Positions 1 to 4,607 of a stretch of 5,470 nucleotides of DNA are shown in pieces; position 1 is the stretch's first letter, and the number at the start of each line of letters is the position of its first letter. The position numbers and the translations under genes are program-made. The DNA is taken from positions 1 through 5,470 of the forward strand of contig CACYKX010000204.1 of assembly GCA_902775075.1 (NCBI GenBank). Direction: 5' to 3'. The notes below the pieces were generated by a model. It was not told the DNA's origin. It was given only the letters and a program-made list of their open reading frames with translations, and made no database searches. The stretch is from an uncultured Prevotellaceae bacterium (GTDB taxonomy: Bacteria; Bacteroidota; Bacteroidia; Bacteroidales; Bacteroidaceae).

Positions 1-35
1 TTTTACGTTTTTACGTTTTTACATTTTACGTTTTC
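1..35. repeat. Left T/A-rich repeat array, inverted relative to 378-404
   Basis: Four tandem 7-8 base units of the form T4-5 A C G (the third ends in A) run from 1 to 30, followed by four T. Bases 9-34 match the reverse complement of 379-404 at 25 of 26 positions; the mismatch is at base 23. The array may continue to the left of the window. It is low in complexity, so part of the match follows from the shared unit. Its role is unknown; it could be the end of a small mobile element or an intergenic repeat family. Confidence 0.7.
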
Positions 36-160
36 ATCTTGGGGTAGTGGCTTCACGCTTTTCCTTAGGGGTCAACTCTCCTTGGATTCCATAGGTAAAC
101 AACTGCATATATATATTCTCTTAATCCGTATAAACTTTATCAAAAATAATCGATAAAATA
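36..160. other. AT-rich intergenic stretch with no gene
   Basis: No open frame of useful length was found on either strand. An alternating AT run lies near 107-116, and the base composition becomes strongly AT-rich from about 105 towards the promoter at 161-192, as is common just upstream of active promoters. A match to the reverse -7 motif (CAAAAATA, 141-148) has no partner -33 box on the minus strand. Nothing else is supported here. Confidence 0.5.
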
Positions 161-183
161 TTTGGTAGTTTCAGAAAATCGAT
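148..183. promoter_or_regulatory. Paired AATCGAT sites bracketing a promoter -33 box
   Basis: AATCGAT occurs at 148-154 and again at 177-183, 29 bp apart. Each contains the palindrome ATCGAT. The first lies just upstream of the -33 box at 161-164 and the second ends one base before the -7 box at 185-192. This placement would suit an operator, because a bound protein would cover the promoter. Six-base palindromes arise easily by chance in AT-rich DNA, so this is only a candidate. Confidence 0.3.
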
Positions 184-192
184 GTATCTTTG
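161..192 (+). promoter_or_regulatory. Bacteroidetes-type promoter for a short leader transcript
   Basis: TTTG at 161-164 and TATCTTTG at 185-192, separated by 20 bases, match the known Bacteroidetes primary sigma factor consensus (TTTG at -33, 19-21 bases, TAnnTTTG at -7). Transcription would start near 197-200. The promoter lies about 390 bp upstream of rsmG, which has its own closer promoter, so it probably serves the structured RNA or small ORF that begins at 236. Confidence 0.72.
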
Positions 193-235
193 CATCATCA
201 TCCCGAAGAAGCAAAAAAAGAAAGACCCTAAAAAA

Positions 236-319
236 ATGCAACACGCCATGGAGATGCTCCCCCCTCCACGCTACTATCATCTTCCTAACAAATGTGGCTT
301 ATATCCAACAGAAGAATAG
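236..319 (+). CDS. Candidate 27-residue small protein or leader peptide
   Basis: An ATG at 236 opens 27 codons ending in TAG at 317-319. It lies about 37 bases after the predicted start of the transcript from the 161-192 promoter. The leader is rich in A with an AAAAAA run directly before the ATG, similar to translated leaders in Bacteroidetes, which rarely use Shine-Dalgarno boxes. The predicted peptide has three methionines in its first seven residues, a PPPRYYHLP centre, one cysteine and an acidic end (TEE). It has no signal peptide and no membrane segment. I do not recognise it. In-frame ATGs at 248 and 254 are alternative starts. A second tiny ORF (323-355, 10 codons) follows it. Coding and structured-RNA readings of this stretch compete; neither is proven. 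Confidence 0.3.
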   Translation: MQHAMEMLPPPRYYHLPNKCGLYPTEE

Positions 320-369
320 ATCATGAAGCGATGGAGCAATTCAAGAAGAGCGTAGGCTCGTGCACGCAT
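236..369 (+). ncRNA. Candidate structured small RNA (long imperfect rod)
   Basis: Downstream of the 161-192 promoter the sequence can fold into one extended imperfect hairpin. Pairings found by eye are 236-239/366-369, 242-245/359-362, 256-259/348-351, 264-272/327-336 (nine pairs, A331 bulged), 274-277/316-319, 281-284/311-314, and an apical stem 293-297/305-310 around a 7-base loop. With a start near 199 the transcript would be roughly 170-200 nt. A long rod with internal bubbles resembles the general shape of 6S-type RNAs, but the 5' leader (199-235, A-rich) has no pairing partner and no U-tract terminator follows, so I do not assign a family. Some arms also have local alternatives, for example GAGC/GCTC at 348-359. 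The same bases hold a 27-codon ORF, which is the main competing reading. Confidence 0.33.
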
Positions 370-377
370 ACTCTCGC

Positions 378-404
378 AAAAACGTAAAAGGTAAAAACGT
401 AAAA
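378..404. repeat. Right T/A-rich repeat array, inverted partner of 1-35
   Basis: Three units of the form CGTAAAA or GGTAAAAA read on this strand. The reverse complement of 379-404 matches 9-34 with a single mismatch. It lies immediately after the candidate RNA, so the promoter and the transcript are enclosed between the two arms (344 bp apart). Flanking bases show no clear target-site duplication, though the left flank is cut by the window edge. Confidence 0.7.
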
Positions 405-469
405 CGATGGGATTGTATTTATGCAGATCCTCGGCATAGACGACACACCCAAAGAGAGTGCACCCCGAA

Positions 470-515
470 GGACGTGCCCGTCCCTATAACAAAGGGAGAA
501 AATCGTTAATTCTCC
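470..515 (+). other. Overlapping short hairpins between the two promoters
   Basis: Three short stems overlap: 470-474/479-483 (5 bp, loop of 4), 481-485/493-497 (5 bp, loop of 7) and 495-500/510-515 (6 bp, loop of 9). The middle one shares bases with both others and so excludes them, while the outer two can form together. No U-tract follows. They could end or process read-through from the 161-192 promoter. Stems this short may be chance. A 22-codon frame (421-489) crosses the region but has no other support. Bases 405-469 show nothing further. Confidence 0.22.
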
Positions 516-523
516 ATAAATGG

Positions 524-554
524 GTTGATAATTCAGCTATTTTTCATACCTTTG
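524..554 (+). promoter_or_regulatory. Promoter of the rsmG operon
   Basis: GTTG at 524-527 (three of four matches to TTTG) and TACCTTTG at 547-554 (full match to TAnnTTTG) are separated by 19 bases, fitting the Bacteroidetes consensus. Transcription would start near 560, leaving a leader of about 20 bases before the rsmG ATG at 581. This is the likely main promoter for the five genes up to 4509; no equally good promoter is visible in the short gaps between them. Confidence 0.68.
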
Positions 555-580
555 CCAAAAATTGAATAATAAGAGATAAC

Positions 581-1216
581 ATGGCACAAATAATAGAGAA
601 ATATTTCACACACCTAAGCGAAGAACAGAAACGACAGTTTGATGCCCTCGACGCTCTGTATCGTGACTGGAATGCGAAAATCAACGTCATCTCGCGCAAA
701 GATATCGACAACCTGTACGAGCACCATATCCTTCATTCTCTGGCCATCGCCAAGGCTATCCATTTTGCCCCAGGCACACGAGTGCTCGACTTCGGTACAG
801 GCGGCGGTTTCCCAGGCATCCCTCTCGCCATCTTATTCCCGGAAGTTAGTTTCCGTCTCATCGATGGTACAGGCAAGAAGATTCGCGTGGCAACGGAGGT
901 GGCACAGGCCATCGGACTGAAGAATGTGGAAGCTGTACACCTGCGTGGCGAGGAAGAAAAAGGTGAATATGATTTCGTGGTGAGTCGTGCAGTAATGCCT
1001 CTACCCGACCTGATGAAGATTATCCGCAAGAACTTCGCCAAGAAACAGCAAAATGCTTTGCCTAACGGATTGCTATGCTTGAAGGGTGGCGACCTAGAGG
1101 CAGAACTTAAACCTTACGAGAAAATCGTAGAGGTGACCGACTTGAGCACATGGTTTGACGAACCTTGGTTCAAGGAGGATAAGAAACTAATCTATGTGCC
1201 TTCGACAAAACGATAA
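581..1216 (+). CDS. rsmG: 16S rRNA (guanine-N7)-methyltransferase RsmG (GidB)
   Basis: RsmG transfers a methyl group from S-adenosylmethionine to N7 of G527 (E. coli numbering) in 16S rRNA, near the decoding centre; loss in other bacteria gives low-level streptomycin resistance. The 211-residue length is normal for the family. Visible hallmarks are the N-terminal helical part with NAKINVISRKD (31-41) and HHILHSL (48-54), then the Rossmann-fold SAM motif VLDFGTGGGFPGIPLAI (68-84), the ribose-contacting acidic position in LIDGTGKK (93-100), SRAV (135-138) and LKGGD (167-171). The ATG at 581 is about 20 bases after the predicted transcription start and has an A-rich leader (AATAATAAGAGATAAC) without a Shine-Dalgarno box. 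It is the first gene of the proposed operon, 41 bp before the MBL hydrolase. The older name GidB (glucose-inhibited division) is historical. Identification is secure from the motifs. Confidence 0.96.
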   Translation: MAQIIEKYFTHLSEEQKRQFDALDALYRDWNAKINVISRKDIDNLYEHHILHSLAIAKAIHFAPGTRVLDFGTGGGFPGIPLAILFPEVSFRLIDGTGKKIRVATEVAQAIGLKNVEAVHLRGEEEKGEYDFVVSRAVMPLPDLMKIIRKNFAKKQQNALPNGLLCLKGGDLEAELKPYEKIVEVTDLSTWFDEPWFKEDKKLIYVPSTKR

Positions 1217-1257
1217 GTTTATCGGGACACGTGTAACTTTTAGATTATAAGTATATT

Positions 1258-1902
1258 ATGATACATATCGAAAGATTTCAGGTGAATATGATCTCTGAAA
1301 ATTGCTACGTGGTGAATGATGATACCAAGGAATGCGTCATCATCGACTGTGGCGCCTATTATGAGGAGGAGCGACAAGCTATCGTCGACTATATTCGCCA
1401 GAATAATCTGAAACCGAAGCATCTGCTCGCTACACATGGCCATGTGGACCATAACTTCGGTAACGATACCATCTATCACGAGTTCCAGCTCCGTCCGGAA
1501 TATAACGATCGTGACGAAGAGTTGATGAAAGACCTCAAAGGTCAGGCCAAGATGCTCTTCAACCTAGATATCGACAACGAATATCCTGCGGCAGCCAACT
1601 ACCTAGAGGATGGCGATAGCGTGAAGTTCGGCAACCATGAATTTAGCGTCATCACCACTCCGGGCCATAGCCCTGGTGGCGTGTGCTATTATTGCAAGGA
1701 AGAGAACATCCTATTCTCCGGCGACACCCTATTTTGCGGTTCCATCGGTCGTACCGACTTCATCGGCGGCAACCAATTTCTCATCATCCAGAGCCTTCGC
1801 CAGCTCGGTCAGCTGCCCGACGAAACTCGCATATTCCCAGGACATGGACAGCAGACGACCATGGGCAACGAACTTGCAACCAATCCTTATATGGATCGAT
1901 AG
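1258..1902 (+). CDS. MBL-fold metallo-hydrolase (glyoxalase II/YcbL type)
   Basis: A 214-residue cytoplasmic metallo-beta-lactamase-fold hydrolase. All metal ligands of a binuclear site are present: THGHVDH (59-65, giving H60, H62, D64, H65), H137 in PGHSPGG, D156 in SGDTLF and H196 in PGHG. The spacing and the GDTLF...GSIGRTD segment (155-167) match the hydroxyacylglutathione hydrolase-like branch (YcbL and relatives), which cleave thioesters or related small substrates. The long C-terminal glutathione-binding domain of true glyoxalase II is missing, so the substrate cannot be named and a glutathione thioester is not assured. There is no signal peptide. The ATG at 1258 follows an AT-rich leader 41 bp after rsmG; an 8-base palindrome (ACACGTGT, 1227-1234) lies in that gap. 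It ends 17 bp before ruvC. Family call is secure; precise function is open. Confidence 0.93.
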   Translation: MIHIERFQVNMISENCYVVNDDTKECVIIDCGAYYEEERQAIVDYIRQNNLKPKHLLATHGHVDHNFGNDTIYHEFQLRPEYNDRDEELMKDLKGQAKMLFNLDIDNEYPAAANYLEDGDSVKFGNHEFSVITTPGHSPGGVCYYCKEENILFSGDTLFCGSIGRTDFIGGNQFLIIQSLRQLGQLPDETRIFPGHGQQTTMGNELATNPYMDR

Positions 1903-1919
1903 ACGGCGATTTCAGAAAT

Positions 1920-2489
1920 ATGCGAAAAGATATTCCAGAAAAAATTATATTAGGTATCGACCCCGGTACTAACGTCATGGGATATGGCGTGCTCAGAGTT
2001 GTAGGCAATAAGGCCAATCTCGTGGTGATGGGAGTCATCGATATGCGCAGAGAGAGCGACCCATACCTCCGGTTGGGAAAAATCTTTGAGCGCGTCACAG
2101 GTATCATCGACGAATATCTGCCCGACGAGATGGCCATCGAAGCCCCCTTCTTCGGCAAGAATGTGCAGTCGATGCTCAAGCTCGGTCGCGCACAAGGTGT
2201 GGCCATAGCGGCCGCCATCCATCATGATGTACCGATACATGAATACGCTCCATTAAAGATCAAGATGGCCATCACAGGACAAGGACAAGCCTCCAAGGAA
2301 CAGGTGGCCAACATGCTACAAAGGTTGCTCAACATCTGCGACGACGACATGCCAAAATTTATGGATGCTACCGACGCCTTAGGAGCAGCCTATTGTCATT
2401 TTTTGCAGATGGGAAGACCGGAGACAGGCGCCAAACATTATGGTTCGTGGAAAGATTTTGTGAACAGAAACAAAGAACGAATCAAATGA
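1920..2489 (+). CDS. ruvC: Crossover junction endodeoxyribonuclease RuvC
   Basis: RuvC is the dimeric Mg-dependent endonuclease that cuts Holliday junctions symmetrically in the RuvABC recombination-repair pathway. This 189-residue protein has the RNase H-like fold and all four catalytic acids: D14 in GIDPGT, E74 in [10 protein letters not shown], and D149 and D152 in MDATDALG (E. coli D7, E66, D138, D141). The ILGIDPGT start and the LGRAQGV segment (88-94) are typical. The frame stays open upstream to 1683, but that part overlaps the MBL gene and gives an arginine/histidine-rich peptide without family resemblance. The ATG at 1920, which puts GIDPGT at residue 12, is therefore chosen. It begins 17 bp after the MBL stop and ends 10 bp before the ABC gene. 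ruvA and ruvB are not in the window. A basic C-terminus (NRNKERIK) is consistent with DNA contact. Confidence 0.96.
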   Translation: MRKDIPEKIILGIDPGTNVMGYGVLRVVGNKANLVVMGVIDMRRESDPYLRLGKIFERVTGIIDEYLPDEMAIEAPFFGKNVQSMLKLGRAQGVAIAAAIHHDVPIHEYAPLKIKMAITGQGQASKEQVANMLQRLLNICDDDMPKFMDATDALGAAYCHFLQMGRPETGAKHYGSWKDFVNRNKERIK

Positions 2490-2499
2490 TATAAGAGAG

Positions 2500-3984
2500 A
2501 TGCAGAGAATTATCAAGATTGAAAATGGTGTGGCTCGTATGCCACAATGGCGCATGGCAGAGCCTGTAAACTTTGAACTTTGTGATGGTGAGCATATCGC
2601 TATCGTGGGACGCAACGGCTGTGGCAAGTCGATGTTCGTCGACATGATCGTGGGGCGTCATCCTTTGCTCATGCACGACCCAGAATATGATTTCTCACCA
2701 AGCGACAAAGAAATGGTGAGCGACAATATACGATATATCACCTTCCGCGATTCGTATGGCGGAGATAATGACCGTACATACTATTTGCAACAGAGGTGGA
2801 ATCAACAGGAAATTGATGAAAATACGCCTACTGTGGGGGCTAAACTCGAAGAGGCTTTCGCTCTGGCGGGCAAGGATACTCCCGAGCGTCGACAGATGCA
2901 GAAACATATCTATGAACTTTTCCACATGGAGCATCTGCTGGACAAATATATCATCTTGCTCTCTAGTGGAGAACTACGCAAATTTAAGTTGGCTAGTACC
3001 CTCTTTGCCGACCCTCGCGTGCTGATCATGGATAACCCGTTTATCGGACTGGATGCGGAGACGCGCGACCAGTTGAAGGAGTTGCTCAAAGTGCTCTCCG
3101 CAGAACGGGCTTTGCAGATTATCCTTGTACTCTCCAAGACGGATGACATCCCAGACTTCATCACACATATCGTGGAAGTGAAGGATATGGTGGTATTGCC
3201 GAAGGTTACCCGCGAAGAATATCTAGAAAATCTGCCACCCATACCCGCTCACGTCCTCGATGAGGAACGCGCCCAAGCGATCATCGACCTGCCCTACAAG
3301 ACAGAAGAATATCACACACAAGAGGTGGTGAAGATGAACAAGGTGAGCATACGCTACGGCAAGCGTACGATTCTCAAGGAACTCGACTGGACGGTAATGA
3401 ATGGAGAAAGATGGGCACTTAGCGGACAGAACGGTGCAGGCAAGTCGACCCTACTCAGTTTGGTGTGTGCCGACAACCCACAGAGTTATGCCTGTGATAT
3501 CGCGCTCTTTGGCAACAGTCGTGGTAGTGGCGAGAGCATCTGGGACATCAAGAAGCATATCGGTTATGTATCGCCTGAATTGCATCGAGCCTACCAACGA
3601 GACATTTCCGCCATCCGTATCGTCGCAAGCGGTCTGAAGGATAGCGTAGGACTCTACGTGAAACCTACGGGTGACGACTTGGAGAAATGCAAATTTTGGA
3701 TGCATATCTTCGGATTGGACGAATTGGAGAATCGCACCTTCCTGAAAATGTCGAGTGGCGAACAGAGATTAATCCTTTTGGCTCGTGCCTTCGTCAAAGA
3801 TCCAGAGCTATTGATCCTCGACGAACCACTCCATGGCCTTGACAACACGAACCGTCGACTGGTGAAGGATGTGATAGAGACATTCTGCAAGCGCGACAAC
3901 AAGACCATGATCATGGTGACCCATTACAAAGAAGAATTACCCGCGTGCATCGACCATAGCATCTATTTGCTTCGACACGCATAA
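2500..3984 (+). CDS. Soluble tandem ABC ATPase, ModF/PhrA-like
   Basis: A 494-residue protein with two ABC nucleotide-binding domains in one chain and no membrane segment or signal peptide. NBD1 has Walker A GRNGCGKS (37-44), signature LSSGEL (154-159) and Walker B VLIMDN (174-179). NBD2 has Walker A GQNGAGKST (309-317), signature MSSGEQ (417-422), Walker B LLILDEP (437-443) and switch H475 in VTHYKEE. Length and the IGYVSPELH segment in place of a Q-loop glutamine (354-362) resemble E. coli ModF (about 490 residues), a protein linked by name to molybdate and photorepair but with no firmly known job. No permease, binding protein or molybdenum gene is nearby, so a transport role is not supported here. 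NBD1 has N179 where the catalytic glutamate is expected, and no histidine in its switch region (IILVLSKTDD, 207-216), so one ATP site is probably weak. The ATG at 2500 lies 10 bp after ruvC and has a purine-rich leader. Confidence 0.9.
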   Translation: MQRIIKIENGVARMPQWRMAEPVNFELCDGEHIAIVGRNGCGKSMFVDMIVGRHPLLMHDPEYDFSPSDKEMVSDNIRYITFRDSYGGDNDRTYYLQQRWNQQEIDENTPTVGAKLEEAFALAGKDTPERRQMQKHIYELFHMEHLLDKYIILLSSGELRKFKLASTLFADPRVLIMDNPFIGLDAETRDQLKELLKVLSAERALQIILVLSKTDDIPDFITHIVEVKDMVVLPKVTREEYLENLPPIPAHVLDEERAQAIIDLPYKTEEYHTQEVVKMNKVSIRYGKRTILKELDWTVMNGERWALSGQNGAGKSTLLSLVCADNPQSYACDIALFGNSRGSGESIWDIKKHIGYVSPELHRAYQRDISAIRIVASGLKDSVGLYVKPTGDDLEKCKFWMHIFGLDELENRTFLKMSSGEQRLILLARAFVKDPELLILDEPLHGLDNTNRRLVKDVIETFCKRDNKTMIMVTHYKEELPACIDHSIYLLRHA

Positions 3985-4008
3985 TATAGAATATTAAAAT
4001 TAGAGAAT

Positions 4009-4509
4009 ATGAAGAAAATCATGTTGGCTGCCGTAGCAGCATTTATGCTGAGTATGCCTGCCCAAGCGCAGGATGTACTCAAGGAGTTGATGAAGACGAA
4101 TACCGCAATCTGCAAAGACTCAACCCAGAGTTTGGAGACACGCAGAATCGCGGCCTTCAAGGTAGACGAACTTACCTATATGCGTTCGCGCGTGGCTGGA
4201 GATATCCTCTCGAACCCCAACGACCTAAAGTTGTATAACGACCGCATCAAGTTGCTCAACGAACAGAGTTTGGCGATGAACCAATATATCGCAGCCTATC
4301 AAAGTCGTATGAAGGACTGTAAGGATAAAGCTGTGGTAAACTCTTATTTCATCAAGGCAACCTTGGACTGTCCTCTCTTCAACGATAAGGATGCCGAACT
4401 CGTGAGATCGTATGTAGACCGTAGCGACTATCCTGTTCGCTTCGCGCTCGATTGCGACTGGAAGAAGGCGCTCTCTATCATCAGAAATATCGACTGGAGC
4501 CAGTTCTAA
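4009..4509 (+). CDS. Small exported protein of unknown function with four cysteines
   Basis: A 166-residue protein that I do not recognise. Residues 1-20 form a clear Sec signal peptide: a KK start, a hydrophobic core (IMLAAVAAFMLSM) and a PAQA cleavage motif, with Q21 likely first in the mature form. No cysteine sits at the cleavage site, so it is not a lipoprotein. The mature part (about 146 residues) looks largely helical and holds exactly four cysteines (35, 104, 121, 149), enough for two disulfides in the periplasm. Charged helical stretches (about 43-65 and 72-106) precede a C-terminal part rich in aspartate and tryptophan (DCDWKK, DWSQF at the end). No enzyme motif was seen. It is the last gene before the terminator at 4540-4577 and starts 24 bp after the ABC gene, so it is probably co-transcribed. 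A link in function to the ABC protein is not shown. Confidence 0.82.
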   Translation: MKKIMLAAVAAFMLSMPAQAQDVLKELMKTNTAICKDSTQSLETRRIAAFKVDELTYMRSRVAGDILSNPNDLKLYNDRIKLLNEQSLAMNQYIAAYQSRMKDCKDKAVVNSYFIKATLDCPLFNDKDAELVRSYVDRSDYPVRFALDCDWKKALSIIRNIDWSQF

Positions 4510-4539
4510 GACTTGCTTCCTTGAAAGCGAAATAAAAGC

Positions 4540-4577
4540 AAAATCCTCATCATCCAATATCGGGTGATGAGGATTTT
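4540..4577. terminator. Strong, probably bidirectional intrinsic terminator
   Basis: A 16-bp stem (4540-4555 with 4562-4577, one G-T pair) closes a 6-base loop. On the plus strand the stem runs into TTTTT at 4574-4578, and on the minus strand into TTTTGCTTTT. It lies 30 bp after the stop of the exported-protein gene and 30 bp beyond the stop of the converging GHL10 gene, so it can end both transcripts. Confidence 0.9.
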
Positions 4578-4582
4578 TCTAT

Positions 4583-4606
4583 ATGAGCCGCCTTCGGACG
4601 TCTCAT
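4583..4606. other. Imperfect hairpin with a C(TTCG)G loop
   Basis: Bases 4583-4592 pair with 4597-4606 with two mismatches (4588/4601 and 4591/4598) around C-TTCG-G, the unusually stable RNA tetraloop when read on the plus strand. It ends one base before the stop codon of the minus-strand gene (4608-4610) and sits next to the main terminator. It may protect transcript 3' ends, or may be a dispersed repeat. No U-tract follows, so it is not itself a terminator. Confidence 0.4.
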
Positions 4607-4607
4607 C

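Noticed and set aside
141..148. Reverse -7 promoter motif (CAAAAATA) on the minus strand
   Set aside because: No CAAA-like -33 box occurs at the required distance (near 168-172).
323..355. Ten-codon ORF following the 27-codon ORF
   Set aside because: It is too short to judge and its bases form part of the main helix arm of the RNA candidate; not listed as a gene.
1..404. CRISPR array
   Set aside because: The repeat units are 7-8 bases, directly tandem and without spacers, and no cas gene is present.
1234..1241. Possible promoter for the MBL gene (TAACTTTT)
   Set aside because: It misses the final G of TAnnTTTG, and no -33 box lies 19-21 bases upstream; read-through from rsmG is simpler.
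1683..1919. Upstream in-frame extension of ruvC, giving a 268-residue product
   Set aside because: It overlaps the MBL hydrolase by over 200 bp in another frame and encodes an Arg/His-rich peptide with no RuvC similarity; the ATG at 1920 gives the normal family N-terminus.
1784..2218. Minus-strand open frame of 144 codons
   Set aside because: It lies across the MBL gene and ruvC, both well supported on the plus strand; its product has no motif and looks like an antisense shadow.
2910..3242. Minus-strand open frame of 110 codons within the ABC gene
   Set aside because: Serine-rich antisense shadow of a secure ABC ATPase region, with no leader or promoter of its own.
4225..4557. Minus-strand open frame of 110 codons opposite the exported protein gene
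   Set aside because: It runs through the terminator stem and opposite a gene with a clear signal peptide; no independent support.
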